Source of the DNA: Neurospora intermedia
Taxonomy: Eukaryota; Ascomycota; Sordariomycetes; Sordariales; Sordariaceae
Direction: 5' to 3'
DNA length: 64,000 bases
NCBI GenBank assembly: GCA_037102815.1
Contig: BTPP01000001.1
Coordinates: 2,319,001-2,383,000 of the forward strand
Position 1 is the stretch's first letter; the number at the start of each line of letters is the position of its first letter. The position numbers and the translations under genes were made by a program. This document shows positions 1-13,460 of the stretch, in pieces. The notes below the pieces were generated by a model. It saw only the letters and a list, made by a program, of their open reading frames with translations, had not been told where the DNA came from and did not search any database.

Positions 1-342
1 GAAGGAGAGTTTATTACTAGCAATAAACTATAAAGAGACGGGGGTAGAATATTTATTATATACAAAATAGTAGGCCGTATAGAAATAGAAGACTATAATT
101 GTATAAAGGGCGGTATTAGTATTAAAATAGGTCGGTAGGAGGAAGAATAAATTAGATCGTCCTCAAGGTCTTTCTCTGTAATTAGAACGTTAAATTAATT
201 ATAAAAATTAAAGGCAAATTAAATAGAGTTTTAACGACGGAGGAGGACCAACCTTTAAACTTTACTATAATAATACCCTCGTTTAGTAGAAAGCTAATTA
301 TAAAAATCTAAAGGAAGTATTCTATACCCCTTCAAATTATTA
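1..342. other. AT-rich flank left of the LTR element
   Basis: Degraded AT-rich sequence with no recognisable gene or repeat structure of its own. It is the DNA into which the LTR element at 348-7,812 inserted; the last bases (343-347) are the left copy of that element's target duplication. Confidence 0.6.
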
Positions 343-347
343 ACCGT

Positions 348-638
348 TGTTATGGGACTGGCGCCCGTCAAGGCATCTGGCTTTAACTAGCCAAACTTGA
401 GCGCTAAGACGGCAACCCGCATTGAGATTACCTAAACGACCCGGGTACCGCACTACAGCGCCCGAACCTTCTAGAGTATTCCCTAGCTGCCTTAAACTAC
501 TAGGCAGCTAGCGCACGACTATTTAAACTCTAATATTTAAACGACCCGGAGGGTAGCGTTTTCTCCTTTCTTTCTTCGTAGAACCTTAATATACTATATA
601 AAGCTAGTACCTACGTATTACTCTATTATCTCCTTATA
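348..638 (+). repeat. Left (5') LTR
   Basis: 291 bp, beginning TGTTATGGGACTGG and ending at the position matching TACA in the other copy. It pairs with 7,522-7,812 along its full length without length change. It is clearly richer in G and C than the internal region of the element. The internal region starts immediately after position 638; a primer-binding site could not be assigned confidently. Confidence 0.9.
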
Positions 639-3600
639 TTAGGTTCTACCTTCTTATTAGTTAACTACTAGAAGGAAGGACTATTTGTAGCTAATAGCGC
701 GGCGTATATTAGTATTAGAATAGTCTCTTTTTCTATACCGAATAATAATAATAATACTAATACCGATATAGAAACTTCCTGCAATTCTCTAGTAATTGGG
801 AGTATTAGAGCTTCTTTTAATATTACCAGCTTACTCGGTACTCTATTCCGAGCGTTCTAGGCTAGTTTAGAGCTATAGGAGAAGGTTAAATCTATTATCC
901 CCTTTTTTATTTATTCTTAGCCTACTTTGAAACCCGAATTTATATACTTTACTAAGTAGGAGCCCTCTAGTAGTAAGGACGGCGGGAAGTCTAAAGCTAA
1001 TAATAGTAATAATAAAGAGTTTAATAGTAATTCTAATAAATTATACTAATAGAAGCTATTCGAATTCCCTAAGTAGGACGGTAAGCCTATTACTTTCCTT
1101 TTCTATTATAATAAGCTAATTAAGACGTACAATATAAACTTCAAAACCAGTCTACATACCGATCCCAACGTTACGTAGATCGAAATACTTAATACTTTAC
1201 CGATTAATAAGCAATAATAGTTAGAGGGTTATTAGACCGCCCGTACCCTCTCCAATAATAAAGACCCGACCGAACTATTCGAATAAATCCGGTAAATCTT
1301 TAGTACCTACTATATTTAGGACTACGCCTTTAATAACCTCGCTAAAATAAAGTAAAAAGATAGTAAACTATTCTCTAAATTTTTTATTAATTTTAATAAT
1401 AAGTTTTTAAAGGTTAATAATTATAATTAGAATAGCTATACTAAATTAGAATTCCTTCGTTATACTATTAATAAGAAGTTTAATAACTACCTCTTTACTA
1501 TTAAACTCTCTAACGATTATTTTATTTATATAGAGTAATTCTAAAATATTATTTATAAGTACAAAAAGACTATAAAATTCCGGGCCTTCTACTAGAATTA
1601 TTTGTAGAACGGTAACCGAAATAACCGGCAGTTTAGAGTATATATTCTTATTACTACTAACTCGGGACGCTCCAACTATTAGTATTAAACCTATAGTTCC
1701 TCCTCCGCTCCGTCCTCTAGGATTCAATATAATACTAATAATAATATCCTTATAGGTATAATTAATATTCGCGGTACTCGAAGTAAAGGGTCCTCCGCTT
1801 AGTAGAAGGGACGAATTAAATAGGTATTTTAAGAGGAAAGAGAGAAGTACCGTACTAAAGGATAGTATATTTGTTATAGTACTACCGGTTATATTATTAC
1901 TAAGTGCCCGTATTTCCCGGCTATAAACCCTTAAAGTAAGGGAGTATATATTTAAACTATTTAAGTAGCTCCGCTATTTAATAAAGAATTTTAAATAATT
2001 AAATTCTTAAATTCCGAATCGGACTAAGGAAAAGAGTAATTCTAGTACGAAGTTGGGTATTAAAACCTACCCCCGAAGTACTAAATAAAATAGAAGAATT
2101 CAAACTCTAAATAAAAATAGGACTAACCTTAATACTAATCGTTATTAATTCTACTAATTTATTTTACGCCCTTATTAATAAAGGTTATTAATACTATACC
2201 GCTATTAGTAAAAATATTATTCGGGATTTTTAGATCCCTATTATTTTAATCCCAGTTCGGTAAATCCGAGGTACTATAGCAATTATAGAGGGCGCTTCGA
2301 TCTAAAGTATTATATACTTCCTTATAGAGTTTTAAAACTATATTTTACTAATTTATATATATATAGTACTAGAATTCGAATACTTTATTATTTTTGGAAA
2401 ACTATAGTTAATAACCAATTAAATTTATTTAATTCCCTACGAAAAATAGCTTTAGTATAGTATTACCCAATTTTAAATAAATTATATTAATAATTTTAAG
2501 CCTAAGACCCTATTCTTTAAAGAATTTTAAGGAGCGGTATATATTTTCGCTACTACCTTTATTAATTATATCCGTTGTATAAATAAAATAGAAGGTTAGA
2601 CTACTATAGAAATTTCTATATTCGCCGTTCGGCTAAAGGACGTTAAAAAAATTCTAATACCCAAAAGAGTCTAAATTAACGAGGAGCTTTAATAAATTAT
2701 CCCTAAGGACTTTTAGGACTTTATTCTCCTTTTTAGGAAGTAGGAAGCCGACTATCTTAACGAATATAAGCCCGGAATCGATTTAAAAATTGAATTAAAA
2801 AAGGGGCCGGATAATAGAGACTTCCCGCTTCCCTTTAGCCTACTATATAATATATTTTGAGAAGAATTCTTAATACTTAAGAAAACCCTTCGAAATTTAA
2901 TAGATAAAGGCTTTATCCGGGCTAGTAATTTAATTATTAAAATACCTATCCTTTTTATTTAGAAACCGGGCGGAAACCTTCGTTTCTATTATAATTACCG
3001 GACTTTTAATATAATTATTCGAATAAACTAATATCCCCTACTATTTATTTAAAAAATATTTTAAGTATTTAAGGGGATAAAGTAATTCTCTAAAATAGAT
3101 ATAGTACAAACTTTCTATAAAATTCGGATAGCGGAGGGAGAAGAGTATAAAATAATATTTCGGACCCGCTACGGCCTATTTGAATAGTTAATAGTCCTTT
3201 TTAGATTATACGGCACTCTAATTGCTTTTTAATAATATATTAATTAAGTATTATAGGAATTTCTTAATAATTTTTATTCGGTATATATAAATAATATACT
3301 TATCTTTATAAACGGATTTTAAAAAGATTATATATAAAAGGTCCGTATAGTACTCGAACGCCTCCGAAATACTAAACTTTATTTAAACCCGGATAAGTAC
3401 GAATTCGCCGTTAAGAAAATTAAATATTTAGGGTTTATTATTTATACCGGTATAGGTATTTAAGTAGACCCCGAGAAAGTTAAAACTATTTTAAAATAGG
3501 CCGCTCTAATATTATAGAAGGGAGTCTAGAGTTTCTTAAGATTTATAAATTATTACCGGATATTTATTTTAGAATTTACTATAGTAATTACGCTATTTAT

Positions 3601-5779
3601 AGTATTAACCAATAAGGGGGTTCTATTTAAATAGTTAACGGTATATAAAGAAGCCTTCTAACTATTTAAAATACTATTTATTTAAATACTAATATTAATT
3701 AAATAGGACCCCGAATATTTAACCTTCCTTAAGACTAATTATAGCGGTTTCGTATTCGGAGGCTACTTTACTTAAGAGGTAGATAGTTAATAGCGTATAG
3801 TAGCGTTCTACTTAAGAAAACTAAAGCTGGCCGAGCGTAATTATTTTATTTATAATAAAGAAATACTAGTAATTATTAATTATTTATAGGAGTAATAAAC
3901 CGAACTTTATAATTATAATAATTTTACTATCCTAATAGATTATTATAACCTAGAATATTTTATAACCCGGTAATATCTCTCCGAACGATAGGCCCGTTAA
4001 GTTAAGTACTTCTCTAGGTTCTTTTTCGAATTCTAATACTAATTGAGTAAGGAAGTAGTAATCCTAGATATATTATTGCGGAGAGACTAGGATTAACCTA
4101 CTAAAAACGATAGAAAAGTTTGAAATTTCTAATTTATCCCCGAATTTATTCTATATAATTACATTCGTATTTTAACGATAAACTTTCGGGGTTTTTGGAC
4201 GGCCCGGGGGAAGGGTATAAAAATTTTCGAAAATCCGGATTTATAATAACTCTAAAATACTATAGTAGAAAGGGACGTTATATATTAGTAAGTCTTTAAA
4301 ATAGTAAAGAACGATATAAGAGATTTACCCCCTTTTCTTAAATTTAAAGTATAAATTATTAATTATTCTATTAATAATTTCGGGCGTTTAAAATACTAAG
4401 GAAGGCTTTAAATCCCTAGGTACCCGGTAATTACCGAAGTGGAAGTTATAAAATTATCCGATTTTAATTGGGAGTTTAATACTTTTTATACTTATATTAT
4501 CCAAATTACATACAATTTTTAAATATTCGGGTACTTTAATAGAGAAGGTACTATTATAATTCTCGTTTACTACTTCTATTAACTATTATTTAAAATTTAT
4601 ATAAGATAGTTCCTATATAATTACTATATATATAGTTCTATTAAATATTAGAGAGCCTAAAGGAAAGGGTTATTCTAATTAATGTCGGTACTAGACTAAT
4701 TTTTCCGAAAAATCTAAATAGATTTTATTATAAATCTCCTATTAATTAGAAGGAATACTTACCTACTAATTATTAAGGACCGCCTTAATAAGAACGTTAT
4801 ATTAGAGTTAATACCGTTAATAAATATTAAGGTATATACCGAAAGGTTTATAAATTATTTTATAAAGTATTATAAATAGCTATAATTTATAGTTAGTAAT
4901 AGGGGCTCTAATTAGACCGGGCAATTCTAGAATAAATTATACGAACTATTTAAGATTAAGTAACTTTTCAATACTACCTACTATCCCTAAACTAATAGTA
5001 ATTTAGAACGAATAAATTAGGAAATATAAGCCTTCTTAAAGGTATATATTAATTAAATATAAAACAATTAGTACGAATAGTACCCGTTAGTATAGTTCGC
5101 TATTAATAATTATATTAATATTTCGATTAATATATTTCCCTTCTTTACTATTTACGGATTTAACCCGGAATCGGTAGTTCTAATAATCCCTAAAATTATT
5201 AGAAATTCCCAAACCCCTACCGACGTCCGGGCCTAGTAATTCGTCGAAAAGCTATTATAAATTACAGATTTATATTAAACTATAATAGCTATAGCGGTTT
5301 AAGAGTAGGAGAGGTTCGCTAACCGCTCTCGCTAGCCCGTAGAGAGGTTCCAAATAGGAAATAAAGTATAATTTAACTTTAAAAACTATACTTCGCCGAG
5401 ACCTAAAAAGAAGCTAAACTAATTATATATAAAATATATAATTTTAAAAGTACTCTTACTATTAGTAGTAGAACTCTCGGGGCTCCTAAATAATATTTAC
5501 AATATCTTCTATATTAATTTACTCTAGTAAACTATTAGAAACCCCTTACCCAACTAAATCTTTACCGATAAATAACTACCGCTAATAGTTATAAATAAAG
5601 AAAAGGAATATTATATAAAAGAAATCCTATATATTAGAAGAACCCTAAATAATAGAATAGTATTAATAAAATAGAAAGGCTATTATAAACCTTTATAGTA
5701 CCCGCTTAAAGACTTCTAAAATATTAAAACGTTCAAACTCTTTAAAAAATAATATAAAGACGCTCGAATTAATAATAGA

Positions 5780-7500
5780 CCCGTAGATTAATTTATAAAA
5801 GAGAAAGTATTAAGGAAAGTATTAATAGAGTAAAAAAAATAAGTAAAATTAATATCCGGAGGTAAAAAGCGTAGCCGCCTACCTAAACCGCCGCTACCGA
5901 TAATTTACTATATTTAAAAATCTCTAATACCTAACGCTACCCTAATATTTAAAAATAATAATACTATAACCGTACTACTATAAGGAGCCCGAATTCTTCT
6001 CTTCTTCTTCGGAAGAAAAGTAATTTCTTCTACTAAATTCGAGAACCGAACTACCCTCTTCAACCGCCGCTTCTCTTCTAGCGTATCCCCCTCTTACTAT
6101 ATTATTTCTATTAATCCTACTAAATCCTCTTCTAATACCCAAATATCTACTACCTCCTCCCCTAATTTTATTTCCTCCTCCTCTAATTCCCTAGTACCTA
6201 CTACCTCCTCCCTACTAAATAATAAACTTAAATAAATATATAATTCCTCCTCCTTTAATAATACTCTATCCCCTTCTATTATCCTATACTATTCTTCTAA
6301 CCTCTCTATCCGATTTTCTAACCCTATAATTAATTCGCTAAAAATAGTACTTACTGCTCCGGCCGCTACTCCCTCCTAGAAAATCTAAACTATTCTAAAT
6401 ATCCGGGTATTAATCCTAGTAATAAGAGTATTTAAATAAATAGTAGCTATAATAGTAATATATTTAATATCCCGGGCAAACGTTATAGTAATATTTACCA
6501 AAGTTTTTAATTTAATAAATAATAATAATTATAAGGCTATTAAACTACCCTAATCCGTACGAAGAATTTAATAATTCTCTTTTAAAACCCTTAATTTTTT
6601 AAATATTTCGACCGAAGTTAAGGCCGAGGATAAAGGAGCGTCCGGAATTATAATTAGAAATATTATAATAGTAAAAAAGGGGGTTGGCGGTACTTTATTA
6701 ATAGAGTAATTAAGTATAAAGTAAATAATATTATTAGAATTCGAATTAATAATTAAATTAGGGTAAAGGAATTCGAAAATATTTATAGAGTAATATAGCC
6801 TTCGGCCGCTAATTAATTAAAATTACGAATTATAATTATTATATACCGGAAGGATTAGTAAAACGGAATTTTATTACCTAAGTAGCCCTCTTCTAATTAG
6901 GAAGAGTACCGCTCTTAAATAGTAAAAGGCTACCGCCGGTAGGTAGTAGAATTCTTTAAACGCGTATAAAGTATATAATAATTTTTACCCTTATTAAATA
7001 TATAAGTATTAAGGTCCCTTAGCGTTATATATTAAAAATACTAATCGGCTATAGTACTTTTAATAGGGCCCTTAGTAAATTTACGGTAACTGCTACCGCC
7101 GCTACTATTACTAAAGGTCTAGAGTACTAGAGAGATTAGTATAATAAGATTAAGAATAAGTACTAGAATAATAGTAAGTATAAGTTTAAGAGTAGGAGCG
7201 GGCGTAGGTATAAGCGCGGGGGCGGACTCGGGCGTAAAGATAAGTACGGGTGTAAGAGTAGTTATAGCCGGGCGACGACGAGTTGGAATAGTAGGCCGGA
7301 GCCCGAAAGGATCTTTATTAGAATAAGTACTATAATTAAAAGTTAATAACGGCTATTTAAGGGTATTTTAAGGTAGAGTTGAGGGTATATATATAATATA
7401 GTTATAATTATTCGTTGAAGGAGTAAAAAGGAAAGTAAGAATTGTAGAGGGGTGAGATAAAGGTAATATAAATATTAATTATAGCATACGACTATAGTTA
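5780..7500 (+). other. Unexplained 3' internal segment of the LTR element
   Basis: Between the chromodomain trace and the purine tract lie about 1.7 kb that match none of the usual Ty3/Gypsy parts. About 5,990-6,420 is strikingly pyrimidine-rich on this strand, with many CTCCTCC-like words. About 7,130-7,290 is by contrast purine- and GC-rich, with repeated GGGCG/AAG words that would give a lysine/arginine/glycine-rich product if it had once been translated. It might be an extra open frame, a captured sequence or a long 3' untranslated region; the sequence does not decide. Confidence 0.5.
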
Positions 7501-7521
7501 GAGGGAGAAGGGGGGGGCTAA

Positions 7522-7812
7522 TATTATAGGATTAGCGCCTATTAAGGTATTTAGCTTTAATTAACTAGACTTAAGCGCTAAAACAGCAACCCGCATTGAG
7601 ACTGCCCAAACGACCCGGGCACTATACTATAGCGCCCGAGCCTTCTAGAGTATTCCTTAGCTGCTTTAGGCTACTAGGTAGCCAACGTACGACTATTTAA
7701 ACTCTAGTACTCGAACGACCCGGAGGGTAGCGTTTTCTCCTTTCTTTCTTCGTAGAACCTTAATATACTACATAAGGCCAGCACCTACGTATCGCTCTGC
7801 TGTCCCCTTACA
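7522..7812 (+). repeat. Right (3') LTR
   Basis: 291 bp, the partner of 348-638. The purine run at 7,501-7,517 followed by CTAA directly precedes it, and the 5-bp target duplication ACCGT follows it directly. The differences inspected between the two copies are C/T or G/A transitions, as expected when two copies were mutated independently by RIP. Confidence 0.9.
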
Positions 7813-7817
7813 ACCGT

Positions 7818-10800
7818 ACTCTACTATATAATAGTACTTAAGAAATAATAAGGCTAGTAAATCGGATTACTAAACGCTATATATCGTAGTATAACGTAGA
7901 TAACCCTAAATTACTAAAAGACTATAATTAATTCTATATAGAAGCGATTAATTTAAAAGCCCCCCCAATAGCGTCCTTAACTCTAATTTGTAATAATAGT
8001 CCAATTCCCGCTATAAATATCTAATTCGAAAAAAAAAACCCTTACAACCTCCAATATCTACAATCCACAGGTCCAATCCAATTACTAAAGTAGCCAATCG
8101 TTATTAACTAAAATACAATAATGAGGCCTATTAGACGAGGTTTGGAAGACGGACATTCGGTCTATATAATTAACGAAAGTAATATCGAAATAAATTAGGC
8201 GTTAGTAATTAAGTGAATTAAATATATACTATACTCCGGTTAACTAATTATAAATTATAGTAATAAAATAATATTCGTTCACTAAAACTTATAGGAACTA
8301 TTAGCGAGCAATCTACATCCGTAGCTTTATTATATAAATAAATTTATAGTTTGTAAAAGGAGCGGCAATATAGCCTTTAATATTCTTCTATATAGGTAAG
8401 AAATTAGGGATCTAGATTTAGCCTAAAAAAATAAAATAATATAGTGTAATATAGGCAGTAGCGACAATATAAGTGCCTTAAAGCCTAGCTTAGATTCTTA
8501 TAGTAATATATATACTATATAAGGCTAAACTAACTGTAGCCTAAGATATAGTACTAGCGTTTTAAAATTAGATAAATAGAGTAGGTATTTCTATAAAGAA
8601 GGGATAGTATTATAAATTATCGGCTGTACTACTATAAACAATCTTTATTAAAGGCCGGTTAAGGGTATAATCGATGAGAGGCGGGTGAATACTATTTTAA
8701 TAGAAAGGAAATATATATTAGGCAGAGAGGTAGACGCAATTATATTTAATATCCTCTTTCGTAGAATTAACAACTATAGTAATACGTATAAAATTTTCGA
8801 AACGATAACAGGTACGCTATTCGTAATCGATACGTTAAATAAGGGTTATTTATAACAATATAATAATAATATACAAACGAGGTACTAGAGTAGAGGTATA
8901 ATAGAACTACGGTTATAGAAGTAATAATTATAATAATTATAGTAAGCAAATTTAATATACTATAGCTAGGAAGAAGATATAGAGGTTAAGAATGGCTATA
9001 AGCGAGATTTTAATAATTAGAAGGAGGAGGCTATTAAAATAATAATTATTATATTATTATCCTATTAGTATACGTAGGGTAAAGAAGTTAAATTAATTAT
9101 TATTTTATCCTATAAAAATAACGTATTATAGCAATTAAAATATAAGAAAGAGAAGCTAATTACCCTTTCGTCCTTTCTATTATTTAGTAAATTAAATAGA
9201 CCTAATTATTACCTTAATATATATAAGGCGCTTACGAAGGCCTTAATTAAAAGAATTCTAATTCTTCTATCCCGTTCGGAAGAGGTAAGTAAGTAAAAGT
9301 ACCTCTAAGTATTTTAATTATTCCCTACAATTGTAAAAAAGTAGAAGCTCTAAAGTAAGGTCCTTAATAGTATTTATAGAGTAGAAGGCTAAGTTCGAAC
9401 GATTTTAAACTTAATTTACTTCTATTTATCTACTTCCTTAGGTATTAAGGGTACTTTTTTTTATATATACCCTTACCTAACCTACTTAATAAATCTAATA
9501 ACCGTAACCTTAGGACCCTCCTTTACTCTACTTTTATATAACAATTAACCCGTAGAAGGATTCGAAATACAATAGATTCTAACCGGTATTACAAGCGTAT
9601 CTAATACTATACTAAAAGACTACTTAAAATCCTCCGGAAAACTAAGGAGTTAGCTATTATACCTTCTCCTTATAACTTACTACCTAAGCTTCCTACGGAC
9701 TATAAAAAACCTACTTATATTAATACCCTATACTAAAATTAGAAGGTTATTATACTATAAATATACTACTAACTAATTAAAGATAAACCTACGGACCCTC
9801 TATATATTTTAAATATTATACCTCCTAAGGATATTAGACAATTAATTAATAAAATTTATATATTTAAATTATTAGGACTATATAGTAAAATATATATTAA
9901 ATAAGTATTCTAACGCTTAGAAGATATTATTTAAATAATATAATTACTAAAGGCTCCCGCTTATAATATATATTAGATTAATTCGAATATCTATAGATTT
10001 AATAATTATTATAACCGGGTATTTATAGAAGCGAAGGGAGGTTTAACCTTTAGATACTATATATATAAAATAATAAAGGACGGTAAAAAGGCGGCCTACT
10101 TTATATTATAAATTTAGGGGCGTTTATAAATATATTACTATTATTTATATTTAAATACTTTATTACCTACTGATAATTATTTATATTAAAATAGTAGAAG
10201 CTAATTAGAGTAATTATCCTACCAAAAATAATTAGAATCTATATAAAGGATATAAAGCGTACTTTAAACGGTCGTATAAGTCTTTTATAAATAAATATAA
10301 TACAATTAAATACGCCTAAGTATTTTAATTATTCTTTAAATACAATTTATTACCTTCGTTCGAAAATAATAAATATAGTAACTATTATTTCTATAAGGAG
10401 AAATATTCATTCTAAGATACGTCCTACAAAGGGCTACCTAAATAGTAAAGTACTTCTACCTAAATAATAGGAAAATAAGCGGAAGTAACCTTTAAAGTAT
10501 TTAAAAACGGTATTATATCCCAATAAATTGTATTTAAATATAAGTAGGGCGATTGTATTCTATAGGACGAAGAAATACAAATAAAAATAGTAATTATATA
10601 ATAAGCAATTTATAATATAGGGTTCGCAAAGAGGACGACTACTAATTTAAATTAGTAAAGGTTAGGGAAAAGGGGCGAGGGAAGGGAAGGGGGGAGGGGG
10701 GTTAAATAAGGGAATCGGTTTCGGAAATAAATAAAGACGAACGGATAGAATAAAAGGAAGAGAAAAGCGTAATTATTCTTAGAATATAAATACTTTATAC

Positions 10801-11560
10801 CTAAAACTATATTACCTTTAAAAGTATTTTCCTTATATATAGAGCGTTATATTAAAAGGCCTAATATAGGGCTATAATACTATAACTATATAAAAGAGCA
10901 ATAATTTAATTACTTACCGTATAGAAATATAATTTACAACCCTATTATATTAGCCTTATTTAACCTTAGCCGGATTAGGGTTATCTATAATAAAAAAACC
11001 GTATAAAATTATTAAAATATATATAGGGCGTATATTTATAAATTATACTCTATATTACCCTATAGGCGCTAGGGATATCCACGTAGTCGGTTGGTACTCA
11101 TACGCTTATTATAGTAATATATAGTCCTTTTCTATCCGTATACCGTACTTTAAATATTAATACTAATAAAATAGATTATAATAACCTACTCTTTATTTCT
11201 AAAGACCGGGCCAAAATCTCTTTTATAAAGCCGCTTCCAAGATAGCCTTCTAATTAATAATACTTTTATTATTATAGTACTATTTATACTTAAAAATAAA
11301 GTTAACAATAATATAGTAGATAAGATCCAATAATAATTAGATATAGTCGATATCGCTATATTTAGTACTAATTAATAGGATATTGTAATTTTTTATTGAA
11401 AATAGTATATTAAATTACAATATATAGTATACTAAATTATATAAACGGACGTAGTTACTTAGAATTACTACTATAGTATAGAGACTATTTATAAATTAAT
11501 TCCTATTAATAGTATATTATATATTACTAACCTAATTTATATACTATATTTTTCTATAAG
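7818..11560. other. Unassigned degraded repeats
   Basis: AT-rich, RIP-mutated DNA with no open gene. The stretch about 9,170-10,640 has the texture of a decayed protein-coding region, probably from another mobile element, but I recognise no family from it. A locally less AT-rich piece lies at about 11,040-11,150. No pair of terminal repeats with a target duplication could be matched across this stretch. Confidence 0.45.
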
Positions 11561-11700
11561 GTTATTTTAGTATTAAAATCGACTCTTTAGAATAGAAATC
11601 GCCCCCAAATAGCCGTAAATCGGCTCCGAAGTTATTTTAGTATTGAAATCGACTCCCTAAAATAGAAATCGCCCCCAAATAACTATAAATCGGCTCTTCG
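11561..11700. repeat. 70-bp tandem duplication
   Basis: Two head-to-tail copies of a 70-bp unit (11,561-11,630 and 11,631-about 11,700). Each begins GTTATTTTAGTATT and contains AGAAATCGCCCCCAAATA and ends near AAATCGGCTC. The copies differ mostly by transitions, so the duplication predates the RIP or later point mutation. Confidence 0.85.
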
Positions 11701-12930
11701 GCGGCCGTTAATAAATAATTAATTAGGTATATAAATTTTCTAAATTTTTATTATTAAAGGCTGCCTATTAATTAAATTTATATAAACGGTTATTTAAATA
11801 ATCCTAACGGCTATTTAATAGTATTACTATTTATCTATTCACTTTTTGTATTTTCAATAAATATAATACCCTCAATCCTTTGGAATATCGCTTTAATTGC
11901 CTATATTATACGCTAAATTACTATTAGCGAATACCAATATAAATAGTAATAGGACTAGCCCAAATTTCTTGAGCGTAAAAATATATATTAGGATATTGCA
12001 AATTATATAATATATATTGTCTACTATACGTAGCCTTCTTACAATTAATAATAAATATAAACCCTATAGAATCTAATTATTAATTAATACTACCTTATCC
12101 TTTTTATAAAATAGTTTAATATATTTAACTTTCTACTCTTAGGTAGCTACCTACTTTTCGTAAAAGAAGATAAAATAATAATTATAATTAATATTATAAG
12201 CTACGCCGCCCTTATTAAAACGATAGGTAATAATTACCTTTATTTTTCTAATAGTCCGGCTATAGAATCTCTCCTCCTTTCCCGGGTCTAATTTCTTATT
12301 ACCTCTTTAAATAAGCCTTTATAGCCCCTATACTCAAATTAATAATATTCTATTAAAGGGTAATATATTTATACCCTCCCTCTACCTAATTCGATTTAAA
12401 TTTGAATAATAAATTATTATAACCTAAAAAAGGCGCGATAGAAATACAAATAAATTAAATAATAGGGAAGGATTACTATAATTGCGAATCCCCGTAATCC
12501 TATAAATATAAACCCCCCCTTATTCCTATACTATATTAATATCCCCTCCCTAAATATAAATTAAAATTTAAATTCTTTTTTTACACCCTTTTTCTTCCCT
12601 CCAACTACCCCCCTAATTCAATTATAGTAGGGGTAAAATACGAAAGTACCAATAGCCGCCAATCTTCCTCTAATATTATATAACCTATTATTTTAAATAT
12701 TTAATTATCTTTACTTTCCGTTTATAAAATTTAATTTTAATTAATACTATTAAACTTCTTCTATATTATTAAAATATAATTACTTTCCCTTAGAAAATAG
12801 AGAAAGGACCCTATATATTAAGTAAACGGTTATTAGTTTACTAATAGGGATTTCTATAGCCTTTTTAATACTAATTATAAAAGAAGCTATATTTAGTCCG
12901 TTAGTTATTTTACTATAGTCGGTATACTAA
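11701..12930. other. AT-rich stretch without recognised feature
   Basis: Degraded AT-rich sequence. Pyrimidine-rich runs occur around 12,500-12,620. No open frame of note, no matched terminal repeats and no RNA gene were seen. Confidence 0.5.
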
Positions 12931-12937
12931 GCCGGGT

Positions 12938-13460
12938 TTTATTAAAGTTTAGTTTTAATAGGCTATAATACTTTTAATTTTTTCGGCTAGCTTCTTTTTT
13001 AATTATTCCGCTTTCGGTTCTAAGCTTAGGCGCTTAATACTCGATACGACCTCCTAATATTTAGGGTTTAAAGTTTTAATTAGGGTTTTAATTAGGGTAG
13101 CGGTCGGTGTAATTGGATTAGAATTTATTAAAATCTAATTTCAATAAACTATAATCGCCTTTAATCTTTTTAATTAACTTCTTTCCTAATTACTTTACTT
13201 TTAGTAATAGGTTCGGACGCTTAATATTCAATATAACTTTCTAACGTTTAGGGCTTAGGGTTTTAATTAGAGTTTTAATTAAAATAGTAATTAGTATAAT
13301 TAGGCTAAAATTTATTAAAATCTAATTCTAATAGGCTATAATTGCCTTTAGTCTCTTCGATTAGCTTCTTTCCTAATTACTTTACTTTCGGTAGCGGATT
13401 TGGACGCTTAATATTCGATACGACCTTCTAATATTTAAAGTTTAGGGTTTTAATTCGTAT
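12938..13460. repeat. 187-bp tandem repeat array, about 2.8 copies
   Basis: Matching landmarks recur at 187-bp spacing. A TTTATTAAA(A/G) word occurs at 12,938, 13,124 and 13,311, and CGCTTAATA(C/T)TC at 13,031, 13,218 and 13,405. Each unit also carries a stretch with TTTAGGGTTT- and TTTTAATTAGGG-like words. The third copy is cut off near 13,460. The copies differ chiefly by transitions. Likely a satellite-like array or an internal repeat of a decayed element. Confidence 0.85.

Larger units (their letters stand above)
343..7817 (+). mobile_element. Fossil Ty3/Gypsy (chromovirus-type) LTR retrotransposon with target duplication
   Basis: Seen: two long terminal repeats of identical length (291 bp; 348-638 and 7,522-7,812) differ, where compared, by transitions and not by insertions or deletions. 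They are bounded by a perfect 5-bp direct repeat ACCGT (343-347 and 7,813-7,817). A purine tract (7,501-7,517) lies just before the right LTR, which fixes the + orientation. Traces of parts in order: gag with a zinc-knuckle-like area (about 1,860-1,925), protease (about 2,130-2,330), reverse transcriptase (about 2,700-3,560), RNase H (about 3,700-4,100), integrase (about 4,560-5,350), chromodomain (about 5,600-5,780). RT/RNase H before integrase plus a chromodomain defines the Ty3/Gypsy chromovirus type. Structurally it looks whole from end to end, but the coding part is thoroughly destroyed with very many breaks. Age cannot be read from LTR divergence because RIP, not time, produced most differences. 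About 1.7 kb after the chromodomain is unexplained. Confidence 0.9.

Noticed and set aside
12938-13460. TTTAGGG-like words as possible telomere repeats
   Set aside because: They occur once or twice per 187-bp unit, not as a TTAGGG array, so they are no evidence for a chromosome end.
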